Below the pieces are notes generated by a model. That model saw only the letters and a program-made list of their open reading frames with translations, did not search any database and had not been told where the DNA came from. Made by a program: the position numbers and the translations under genes. Below, piece by piece: positions 42,884 through 50,646 of a stretch of 64,000 nt of DNA (within the stretch, counting starts at the first letter, position 1; every line of letters begins with the position of its first letter). Source of the stretch: Streptomyces sp. NBC_01298 (GTDB lineage: Bacteria; Actinomycetota; Actinomycetes; Streptomycetales; Streptomycetaceae); contig NZ_CP108414.1 in NCBI RefSeq assembly GCF_035978755.1, forward strand, positions 4,154,001 to 4,218,000, given 5' to 3'.

Positions 42884-44560
42884 ATGAGCGACCGCACGCC
42901 CCGGTGGGCCCTCGCCGAGGACGGCGACGGCCGGTGGCACGCCGCGCCCCTGGACGGACCCGACGCGCCCGACGGGCCCGCGGGCGGAGCCCGTGTCACG
43001 GTCACCGACCCCGCCGAGGCGATCCGCGCGGCCCCCGCCGGCACCCGCTGGGTCTGGCGGTCCACCCCGGCCGTCTACCCCCGGCTGCTCGCCGCCGGCG
43101 CCCGCGTCGAGCGCTGCCACGACATCGAGGACGCCGAGCTGCTCCTGCTGGCCCACGAGGGCCGACTCGGCGAACCCCGCTCGGCGGCCGCCGCCTGGGC
43201 CCGGCTGACGAACGCCCCCGTACCGCCCGATCCCCCGCAGCGCGCCGCGGAGCCCGGCAGCCAGCACTCGCTCTTCGACCCCCGGCCCACCCCCGTGCCC
43301 CTCGACGCCCTCATCGCCGTCCACGCCGACCAGGCGAAACGGCTGGGCGCCACCGCCCACCCCGACCGGATGCGGCTGCTCGTGGCCTCCGAGTCGGCGG
43401 CCTTCCTCGTGGCCGCCGAGATGAACCGCGCGGGCCTGCCCTGGCGGGCCGACGTCCACCGGGCCCTGCTGACCGAGCTGCTCGGCGAGCGGTACGCGGG
43501 GCGCGGGCAGCCGCGCCGGCTCGCGGAGCTGGCCGACGAGGTCTCGGCGGCGTTCGGGCGGCGCGTACGGCCGGAGCTCGCCGCCGACGTCATCAAGGCC
43601 TTCGCGGAGGCCGGCATCAAGCTCAAGTCCACCCGCCGCTGGGAGATCCAGGACCTGGAGCACCCCGCCGTCGAGCCGCTGCTCGCGTTCAAGAAGCTGT
43701 ACCGGATCTACACCGCCCACGGCTGGTCCTGGCTCGCGGACTGGGTCCACGACGGCCGCTTCCGCCCCGAGTTCATCCCCGGCGGCACCTACACCGGCCG
43801 CTGGGTCACCAACGGCGGCGGGGCCCTGCAGATCCCGAAGGTGATCCGCCGGGCGGTCGTCGCCGACCCCGGCTGGCGGCTGGTGGTGGCCGACGCCGAC
43901 CAGATGGAACCCCGGGTGCTCGCCGCGATCTCCCGGGACCCCGCCTTCATGGAGGTGGCCGGCCGCCCCGAGGACCTGTACACCTCCATCTCCCGCCAGG
44001 GCTTCTCCGGCGACCGCGACATGGCCAAGATCGCCGTGCTCGGCGCGGTGTACGGGCAGACCTCCGGGGACGGCCTGAAGAACCTGGCGGCGCTGCGCCG
44101 CCGCTTCCCCCGGGCCGTGGCCTACGTGGACGACGCCGCGAAGGCGGGCGAGGAGGGTCGGCTCGTACGGACCTGGCTGGGCCGGACCTGCCCGCCGGCG
44201 GCCGATCCGGAGGACGCGGAGGAGGCCCCCGACGGCTACGTCCCCAGCTACGCCTCGACCGACGCCCGGGCGCGCGGCCGCTTCACCCGCAACTTCGTCG
44301 TGCAGGGCAGCGCCGCGGACTGGGCGCTGCTCCTGCTCGCGGCCCTGCGCCGGTCCCTCGCGGAGGCGGGGATGCGGGCCGAGCTGGTCTTCTTCCAGCA
44401 CGACGAGGTCATCGTCCACTGCCCCGAGGAGGAGGCGCCGGCCGTGGCCGCGGCGATCCGCGAGGCGGGCGAGCTGGCCGGCCGCCTCACCTTCGGCGAA
44501 ACCCCGGTCCGCTTCCCGTTCACCACGGCCGTCGTGGAGTGCTACGCGGACGCGAAGTGA
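42884..44560 (+). CDS. Bifunctional 3'-5' exonuclease/DNA polymerase, family A
   Basis: 558 residues, shorter than PolI and without the 5' nuclease. The polymerase domain has motif A VVADADQMEPRVLA, motif B RDMAKIAVLGAVYGQTSGDG and motif C VFFQHDEVIVHC. The N-terminal third is a diverged exonuclease-like domain lacking clear DEDD residues. Streptomycetes carry this second PolA-like protein beside the main PolI; a repair role is likely. ATG is chosen as the first Met after the repeat region. Confidence 0.88.
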   Translation: MSDRTPRWALAEDGDGRWHAAPLDGPDAPDGPAGGARVTVTDPAEAIRAAPAGTRWVWRSTPAVYPRLLAAGARVERCHDIEDAELLLLAHEGRLGEPRSAAAAWARLTNAPVPPDPPQRAAEPGSQHSLFDPRPTPVPLDALIAVHADQAKRLGATAHPDRMRLLVASESAAFLVAAEMNRAGLPWRADVHRALLTELLGERYAGRGQPRRLAELADEVSAAFGRRVRPELAADVIKAFAEAGIKLKSTRRWEIQDLEHPAVEPLLAFKKLYRIYTAHGWSWLADWVHDGRFRPEFIPGGTYTGRWVTNGGGALQIPKVIRRAVVADPGWRLVVADADQMEPRVLAAISRDPAFMEVAGRPEDLYTSISRQGFSGDRDMAKIAVLGAVYGQTSGDGLKNLAALRRRFPRAVAYVDDAAKAGEEGRLVRTWLGRTCPPAADPEDAEEAPDGYVPSYASTDARARGRFTRNFVVQGSAADWALLLLAALRRSLAEAGMRAELVFFQHDEVIVHCPEEEAPAVAAAIREAGELAGRLTFGETPVRFPFTTAVVECYADAK

Positions 44561-44612
44561 CGCGGGGGTGCGGGGGCTCGAGGAAGGGGCCGGCCCCGCG
44601 CCCCTTCTCCTT

Positions 44613-45881
44613 CTACTGCCCGTACTCCGAAGCCCACTTCGAGCTCGTCGCGAGCTCCTTCATCCGGGCCAGCGTCAGCGCCGGCTCCTTGCGGGTCGCC
44701 GCCGAGGACTGGCTCTCGGCGTTGAACGCGGACACGATCACCCGGGTCCCGTTCGGCAGCAGCGCCTCGGCGCTCCACCAGACCACGCCGGCCCCGCCCT
44801 TCTCCCCCGGCTGCTGCCGGGTCAGGACCTTCATCCCGTTCGGCAGCTTCTCGGCGGACGCGAACACGTCGGCCCACATCCCCGGGTACTTGACGCTGTC
44901 CGGCTGGATCTGGAGGCTGACCAGCGACTTGCCCTTGCCCTCGTTGAGCACCAGATAGCCCAGGTCGGAGCCGTCCTCATCCCTGTGCACGATCGGGATC
45001 CCGTCGTTGCTCAGCATGGCCTCCAGGATGTCCACGGCCTTCATCCCCTGTCGGGCGGGCTCCCGCTGCGACTCCTGGCCGGCGGCCGGCAGATCGTTGA
45101 GCGCGGGGTGCCACAGCGGGGAGGTCACGAGCGCCTTGAGCTGCGCGAGCGTCAGCGGCGGCGTCGGACGGGAGACGGGCGCGCCCTTCTCCTCCTTCGA
45201 GTTCCACTCCTGGGCGTCCACGAGGAACCCCTGGGGGGTCACCACCGTGGCGCGCCAGCACTTCGTGTCCGCCCGGCGGTCGGGGTACTCGTACCCCCTG
45301 AAGAGCATCAGCCGGGAGCCGTCCGCGAGCTTCTCGGAGCTGCAACTGTCGTACTTCAGAGTTGCCTTGGAGGGGCACTTGACCATGTCTTCGGCCATCT
45401 CGCCCTTCGGGTCGACCCGGCTGAGGCCGAAGCCGACGCGGCCCTTGCCCTCTCCGTCGTCGAAGACCCCGGTCACCATCGGGCCCGGCTGGTCGCCCGT
45501 GCCCCTGGCCTCGATGTTGCTGAGCGCGCCCTGCGGCAGGAGCTGCTTGAACACCCCGGTCAGCTCATCGGCGGAGACGGCCCCGCTGCCGACGCCGCGC
45601 ATGCCCGGATCCTGCGTCGGTGGCGCGGGCGGCACCGAGGAGGCCACGTTCACACCGCCGCCACCACCCCCGCCCCCCGTTCCGAGCAGCCCGTTCGCGT
45701 AGGCCCCGGCGCTGCCGATCAGCGCCAGGGCGAGCACCGAGCCGCCGGCCACGGCGGCCCGGCGACGGGCCACCATCCGCCGCCCGCGCCGCTCTCCGGC
45801 GTCCACGAGGTCGCGTCCCTCGGACGTGAAGCCGTCGCCCGTACGCCGGAGGGCCTCGCCGAGCTCATCTTCAAAGGGCAT
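44613..45881 (-). CDS. Single-pass membrane protein, probable partner of SigE-type sigma factor
   Basis: 422 residues: cytoplasmic N terminus (MPFEDELGEALRRTGDGF, typical of anti-sigma partner proteins), a membrane helix (about 43-62), a glycine run and a long extracytoplasmic domain with four Cys. It lies just downstream of the sigma factor gene on the same strand (86-bp gap), so an anti-sigma or sensor role is the natural inference. No zinc anti-sigma HxxxCxxC motif is present. Confidence 0.65.
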   Translation of the reverse strand: MPFEDELGEALRRTGDGFTSEGRDLVDAGERRGRRMVARRRAAVAGGSVLALALIGSAGAYANGLLGTGGGGGGGGVNVASSVPPAPPTQDPGMRGVGSGAVSADELTGVFKQLLPQGALSNIEARGTGDQPGPMVTGVFDDGEGKGRVGFGLSRVDPKGEMAEDMVKCPSKATLKYDSCSSEKLADGSRLMLFRGYEYPDRRADTKCWRATVVTPQGFLVDAQEWNSKEEKGAPVSRPTPPLTLAQLKALVTSPLWHPALNDLPAAGQESQREPARQGMKAVDILEAMLSNDGIPIVHRDEDGSDLGYLVLNEGKGKSLVSLQIQPDSVKYPGMWADVFASAEKLPNGMKVLTRQQPGEKGGAGVVWWSAEALLPNGTRVIVSAFNAESQSSAATRKEPALTLARMKELATSSKWASEYGQ

Positions 45882-45967
45882 GCGGAATCAGGCCTTCCGT
45901 CCAAAGGGATTGGGGTGTGAGAAGAGAAGAAGGGATGGAGGTGTGCGCAGGAGGGCCGGTGCCGGGC

Positions 45968-46477
45968 TCAGCGCCCCGCGAACTCGGCGAGCGAGCCGCC
46001 CAGTTGCTCGCGCAGCCGGGTCAGCGCGCGCGAGCTGCGGGTCCGTACGGCCGCCGAGCTGACGTTCATCGCGTCGGCGGTCTCCTCGACGCTGCGGTCC
46101 TCCCAGTACCGCAGCACCAGGACCGCCCGGTCCTTCGGCGCCAGCCGCCCCAGCGCCTCCAGCAGCGTGAGGCGCAGCGCCGGATCGCCGCCGGCCGGTG
46201 CGCCCGCGTCGGGGAACTCCCCGACCGGACGTTCCCCCGCCGACCGGCGGCGCTGGTGCGTCAGGAAGGCACGCACCAGAACGGTTTGCGCGTACGCCGC
46301 CGGATTGTCGATCCGTGCGACGCGTGCCCAGAGCAGGTACATCCGCCCGAGGGTCTCCTGTACGAGATCCTCCGCGAGGTGGGTGTCACCGCTCGTCAGC
46401 AGACAGGCCGATCGGTACAAGTACGCCGATCTGTCCATCGCGAACTCACGGAACCCATCTCTGCGTCCGTCCCCCAT
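45968..46477 (-). CDS. SigE-family ECF RNA polymerase sigma factor
   Basis: 169 residues with sigma region 2 (YLYRSACLLTSGDTHLAEDLVQETLGRMY) and region 4 (LEALGRLAPKDRAVLVLRYWEDRSVEETADAM, helix-turn-helix SSAAVRTRSSRALTRLRE). The HLAEDLVQE signature is that of the Streptomyces SigE family, which controls envelope and other stress genes. Its downstream neighbour is a membrane protein likely to regulate it. Confidence 0.93.
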   Translation of the reverse strand: MGDGRRDGFREFAMDRSAYLYRSACLLTSGDTHLAEDLVQETLGRMYLLWARVARIDNPAAYAQTVLVRAFLTHQRRRSAGERPVGEFPDAGAPAGGDPALRLTLLEALGRLAPKDRAVLVLRYWEDRSVEETADAMNVSSAAVRTRSSRALTRLREQLGGSLAEFAGR

Positions 46478-46542
46478 CCGCTCCCCCTCGCGTCCGTCTC
46501 ACACCAATGACGCGCCGGGGGCGGGGAATGTTTCAGTCGATC

Positions 46543-47088
46543 TCAAACCGATTCGGAAACCGTCGCGGCACCCGCCCCGGAACCCGTCTCGGAAAGGTCG
46601 TGGAAGTACATGTGGAACTCCTCGCGGACGAACCCCTCCGCCTCGTACAGCCCCTGCGCAACGAGGTTGTCGTACGCCGTCTCCAGCTGCACGCCCGAGA
46701 CCCCGGCCTCCCGCGCCCGGCGCAGCACCTCGCGCAGCAGCGCGCGGCCCGCGCCCGTACGGCGGCCGGCGGGGGCCACGTACAGGTCGCCCAGCAGCCA
46801 CGCGGGCTTCATGGCCAGGGAGGAGATCATCGGGTAGACCTGCGTGAAGCCGACCGTGCCCGCGCCCGGGACCTCGGCGAGCAGGACGAAGGAGTCCCCG
46901 GCCGCCAGCCGCTCCGCCAGGAAGGCGCGCGGGCGCTCGGGGTCCTCGACCTCCACCTCGTAGAACTCCAGGTAGCCGCGGAAGAGCTCGGCGGCGGTGT
47001 CCAGATCCGCCTCGCCGGCCTGCCACAGGACCACCTTGGCCGGGTCCGCCGCCACCAGGGCTTCGTCCGCCGTGTTCCGACCGTGCAT
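46543..47088 (-). CDS. GNAT-family N-acetyltransferase
   Basis: 181 residues. Acetyl-CoA motif LYVAPAGRRTGAGRALLREV (R-x-x-G-x-G/A), preceded by the strand LLGDLYVA and followed by YDNLVAQGLYEAEGFV. Acceptor unknown. Its tail is Gly/Ala/Ser-rich. Confidence 0.87.
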   Translation of the reverse strand: MHGRNTADEALVAADPAKVVLWQAGEADLDTAAELFRGYLEFYEVEVEDPERPRAFLAERLAAGDSFVLLAEVPGAGTVGFTQVYPMISSLAMKPAWLLGDLYVAPAGRRTGAGRALLREVLRRAREAGVSGVQLETAYDNLVAQGLYEAEGFVREEFHMYFHDLSETGSGAGAATVSESV

Positions 47089-47195
47089 ATCGTTCTCCCT
47101 AGTCCACTCCCGCGCGCCGATGCCATTGTGCGCGGGGGGTCCCGATCCAGCGCCGTCGCCCTACGCTACGGCCGAGCCGGCGGGCGGACGGACGG

Positions 47196-47231
47196 GCGGG
47201 CAGGCGGGCAGGCGGGCAGGCGGGCAGGCGG
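47196..47231. repeat. 8-bp tandem repeat
   Basis: GCGGGCAG in four perfect copies plus half a copy, in the intergenic stretch upstream of the GNAT gene. Preceded by two looser GGGCGGAC units. Confidence 0.75.
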
Positions 47232-47237
47232 ACCACG

Positions 47238-47390
47238 GTCACGGCCTGGCCCGTACGACCCGAGCCGTACGGGGCGCTGCGCGAGGGGGCGGTCGTACGG
47301 GTGCTGCGGGGACCGGTGCTCGGGCACGTCTACGCGATCCGGGCCGCCCCGGTCGGCGCGGCTGAGGTCAGTGGTTCTCGTCCCCGGTGA
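47238..47390 (+). pseudogene. Possible gene remnant
   Basis: A plus-strand frame reads TAWPVRPEPYGALREGAVVR and VLRGPVLGHVYAIRAAPVG with strongly biased codons, then stops inside the 3' end of the convergent serine hydrolase gene. No start codon or ribosome site is visible; the repeat at 47196-47231 lies where its 5' part would be. May be the tail of a lost gene, or a chance frame. Confidence 0.25.
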
Positions 47391-48606
47391 CGGGCTGGGC
47401 CGGGAGGGTGTAGACGTGCTCCGGGGTCACGATCTTGGTGATCGCCTCGCCGAAGAGGGTGCTCGGCTCCTCTCCCTGCGCGGAGATGTCGGTGTTGAGC
47501 AGCACCACCAGAGTGGCATCGGACTGTTGCGGGTTGTAGACGGTCAGCGACTGGTAGCCGGGCAGCGAGCCGTTGTGCCCGATCCACCCCTGGACGTTGA
47601 AGATCCCCAGTCCGTAGCCGGTGCCCGGCAGGGCATCGACGACGTCGAGGCGCTCGGCCTGCGTGGCGGGGCTGAGCAGCTCGCCCGTGGCCGTCCTGCC
47701 GGTGGCCACCACCTTGGCCCACTCCCGCAGGTCGGTGAGGTCGGAGATCATCGCTCCGGCGGCCCAGCCCCAGGAGGGGTTCCAGTCGGCGGAGTCCTCG
47801 GTCTTCCCCGAGGCCGTCTGGTCCGTGTAGCCCTGGGAGTGCGGGGCCGGGAACTCTGCGCCGGTCGGGAAGAGGGTGTTCTTCAGCCCGGCGGGCCGGA
47901 GGACCTCCTCGGTGATGTAGTCGGCGAGCGTCTGCCCGCTGATCTTCTCCACGACGAGCCCGAGCAGGATCAGGTTGGTGTTGCAGTAGGAGAACTTCGC
48001 GTCCGGCTCGAAGAGCACCGGGTGCTTGAAGGAGTACGCGAGCAGTTCCTGCGGGGTGAAGGGGCGGTCGGGGTCGCTGGTCAGCGCCTTGAAGAATTCC
48101 TCGTCGGCCGAGTAGTTGAACAGCCCGCTGCGCATGTTCGCCAGCTCGCGCAGCGTGATGCGGTCGCCTCCCGGCACGCCCTCGACGTACTTGCCTATGG
48201 GGTCGTCCAGCCCGATCTTGCCCTCGTCGACCAGCTTCAGCATCGCGGTCACGGTGAAGGTCTTGGTCTCGCTGCCGATCCGCATGTTGAGGCGGTCGGT
48301 CATGGGCGCACCGGTGGCCTTGTCGGCCACGCCGAAGGCCCGTACGTACGTCCCCTTGCCCGGCGCGGACAGAGCCACCTGCACCCCGGGCACCTTCGCC
48401 TCGTCCATCACCTTCCGGATGGCGTCGTCCAACTGCCGCGCCACGGCGGGGGTGAGCTGCGGAAACTCGTCTGAGACGGCCGAACTGCTCGCCGCCGGGG
48501 GTGTCGGCACGTCCACGGCGTACCCGACACCGGCCCCCACGGGCACCATGAGGAGCCCCACGGCGGCTGCTCCCACAGCCGCCCTGCGCAACCGTGTCGT
48601 GCTCAC
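47368..48606 (-). CDS. Secreted serine hydrolase (class C beta-lactamase / DD-carboxypeptidase family)
   Basis: 412 residues: signal peptide (RRAAVGAAAVGLLMVPVGAGVG), then SETK (SxxK), YCN (YxN) and HNG (HxG) of the beta-lactamase/transpeptidase-like fold. Similar to Streptomyces R61-type D-Ala-D-Ala peptidases. It faces the heptamer repeat at its 5' side. Confidence 0.9.
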   Translation of the reverse strand: MSTTRLRRAAVGAAAVGLLMVPVGAGVGYAVDVPTPPAASSSAVSDEFPQLTPAVARQLDDAIRKVMDEAKVPGVQVALSAPGKGTYVRAFGVADKATGAPMTDRLNMRIGSETKTFTVTAMLKLVDEGKIGLDDPIGKYVEGVPGGDRITLRELANMRSGLFNYSADEEFFKALTSDPDRPFTPQELLAYSFKHPVLFEPDAKFSYCNTNLILLGLVVEKISGQTLADYITEEVLRPAGLKNTLFPTGAEFPAPHSQGYTDQTASGKTEDSADWNPSWGWAAGAMISDLTDLREWAKVVATGRTATGELLSPATQAERLDVVDALPGTGYGLGIFNVQGWIGHNGSLPGYQSLTVYNPQQSDATLVVLLNTDISAQGEEPSTLFGEAITKIVTPEHVYTLPAQPVTGDENH

Positions 48607-48773
48607 CCGTCCAACGTAGCCCCGGGGCGGGGGCCGGGCGACCCGGAGGGCGGGGACGGGCGGGTACCCCAGTACGGTGTTCCCAGTACGGTGTGAGGCC
48701 CCGGCCCAACTGGGCTTTCACCGACGGGAAAGGATTGTTTGCCGGCATGGGATGCGATACGCGCATGCTGGGG

Positions 48774-48892
48774 CGATCCGCGATCCGCGATCCGCGATCC
48801 GCGATCCGCGATCCGCGATCCGCGATCCGCGATCCGCGATCCGCGATCCGCGATCCGCGATCCGCGATCCGCGATCCGCGATCCGCGATCCG
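48774..48892. repeat. 17 perfect copies of heptamer CGATCCG
   Basis: 119 bp of uninterrupted CGATCCG. It lies between divergent serine hydrolase and GT-B-like genes, 38 bp before the GTG of the latter. All frames stay open (SAIRDPR on the plus strand, ADRGSRI on the minus), so automatic callers may extend genes into it. The unit is not a multiple of three and is prone to slippage, so the copy number is likely variable. Confidence 0.97.
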
Positions 48893-48930
48893 CGACGGTG
48901 ATTCGGGCGGCGGGCACGTAGTTTTCCGGG

Positions 48931-50646
48931 GTGGCCATGAACACCACCCCGCCTAGCCCGGCCGCCCCGGCCGATCGCTGGGCCACGTTCCACGCCGACC
49001 GCACCCTGGTCGTCGCCGCCCGCACGGTCACCTCGACCGTCCGCGTCCTGGAATGCCTGCCCGCCCTCGTCCGCGACGACGGCCGGATCTCCGTGGTGTT
49101 CGCCCACGACCCCACCTCCGCCTTCGGCGAAGGGGTCCTCGACCTGCTCCACGACGCCGGCTGCCGCGTGATCCCCTGGGACCGGATCCCCGAGGCCGCC
49201 CCCGACCTGATCCTCTCCGCGAGCGAGAACATCGAGGTCCCGGCGGGCGACTGCCCCGTCCTCGTCCTCCCCCACGGGGTCGGCTTCCAGAAGCTGGTCC
49301 CCGATTCCCGCGCCGACCGCGTCCGCCTCTCCGGGCTCGTCCCGGACGCACTCCTCGAAGCCGGCCGGGCCTGGCTCGCCGTCTCCCACCCCGGCCAGGA
49401 GGAACAGCTCCTCGCCGCGCACCCCAAGACCGCCGGGCACACCCTCCTCGTCGGCGACCCCTGCTTCGACGAGCTCCTCGCGGGCCAGGCCCGGCGCCCC
49501 GCGCACCGGCGGGCCCTCGGGGTGCCGGACGACCGGCGGCTCGTCGTGGTCAGCTCCACCTGGGCCGGGTCCTCCCTCATCGGCCAGGACCCGAAGCTGC
49601 CCGCCCGGCTGCTCGCCGCGCTGCCCTACGACGAGTACCGGGTCGCGCTGGTCCTCCACCCCAACGTCTGGTCCCGGCACGGCGCCTGGCAGCTGCGCAC
49701 CTCCCAGCTGGCCTCGGCCCTCGCCGCCGGTCTGATCCTGGTGCCGCCCGTGCACGACTGGCGCTCCGCGCTCGTCGCCGCCGACCTGGTGATCGGCGAC
49801 CACGGCTCCGTGACCCTGTACGGGGCCGCCCTCGGCACGCCCGTCCTGCTCGGCGCCTTCGGCGAGGAGTCCGTGCCCGGCACGGCCGCCGCCTCCCTCG
49901 CCCGGCTCGCACCCCGGCTGGAGCCCGGCGCGCGGGGTACGGAGCTGGCGGCGCGGGTCGCAGCCGCCGTCGACGGGTACGAGCCCGGGCGCTACGCCCC
50001 CGTCGCCCGGCAGGCCTTCGCCGAGCCGGGGCGGGCCCACGCCCGGCTGCGCGGCGCCCTGTACCGGCTGCTCCGGCTGGCCGAGCCGGACTCCGCCCCG
50101 CCGTACGCGCCGGCCCTCGCGCTGGCCGAGCCACCCCGGGCCACGCCCTGCACCGCGTGGTGGGTGACCACCGGGGGCGGCTCCGGAGTCACCGGGCCCG
50201 GCGCCGGGCCGGTCGTGGTGCGCCGCTTTGCGGCGGCGGCCGGGGAAGCGGCGGCCGGGGACGGCTCCGGGGGCGGCTCCGGGGGCGGCTTCACCCATCT
50301 CGCCTGCGAGGACACCGAGCCGGACCGGCGGCTGGCGGAGAGTGCGTCCGTCGTGCTCGGCCGGGCGGCGGGGGACCCGGCGGGGTGGGTCGCGGACACC
50401 CTGGCGGCCTGGCCCGGCGCCGTGCTGGCGGCGGTCGCGGCGGAGCCCGGCGTCATCCTGGCCGGGCTGCGCGACGGCCGGACCCTGGCCGTCGAAGGCT
50501 CCGGTGACCCGGGGCTCGCCGCGGCCGCCGTGTACGCCTGGCTGCGCTCGGGCCGGCCCCTCGCCGACGGGGAGGTGACCCTGCGGCTGGGGACGGGCCC
50601 GGGGCAGGGCCTCGTACGGCTACGACTGCGGCTACGACACTGCTAG
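48931..50646 (+). CDS. Putative GT-B-fold glycosyl/glycerophosphotransferase-like protein
   Basis: 571 residues, function not certain. The N-terminal half has Rossmann-like strands (LVVAARTVTSTVRVLE, ISVVFAHDP), and the region near 190-320 (LVVVSSTWAGSSLIG, VALVLHPNVW, AADLVIGDHGSVTLYGAALG) matches the donor-binding part of CDP-glycerol glycerophosphotransferase/GT-B enzymes. The C-terminal third is Ala/Gly-rich. GTG is used; an ATG two codons later is equally likely. Stop overlaps that of the convergent STAND gene by 4 nt. Confidence 0.6.
   Translation: MAMNTTPPSPAAPADRWATFHADRTLVVAARTVTSTVRVLECLPALVRDDGRISVVFAHDPTSAFGEGVLDLLHDAGCRVIPWDRIPEAAPDLILSASENIEVPAGDCPVLVLPHGVGFQKLVPDSRADRVRLSGLVPDALLEAGRAWLAVSHPGQEEQLLAAHPKTAGHTLLVGDPCFDELLAGQARRPAHRRALGVPDDRRLVVVSSTWAGSSLIGQDPKLPARLLAALPYDEYRVALVLHPNVWSRHGAWQLRTSQLASALAAGLILVPPVHDWRSALVAADLVIGDHGSVTLYGAALGTPVLLGAFGEESVPGTAAASLARLAPRLEPGARGTELAARVAAAVDGYEPGRYAPVARQAFAEPGRAHARLRGALYRLLRLAEPDSAPPYAPALALAEPPRATPCTAWWVTTGGGSGVTGPGAGPVVVRRFAAAAGEAAAGDGSGGGSGGGFTHLACEDTEPDRRLAESASVVLGRAAGDPAGWVADTLAAWPGAVLAAVAAEPGVILAGLRDGRTLAVEGSGDPGLAAAAVYAWLRSGRPLADGEVTLRLGTGPGQGLVRLRLRLRHC

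Noticed and set aside
48594..48956. Repeat-encoded protein (SAIRDPR)n
   Set aside because: Frames through the heptamer are open on both strands by composition. No ribosome site or conserved flanks support coding.
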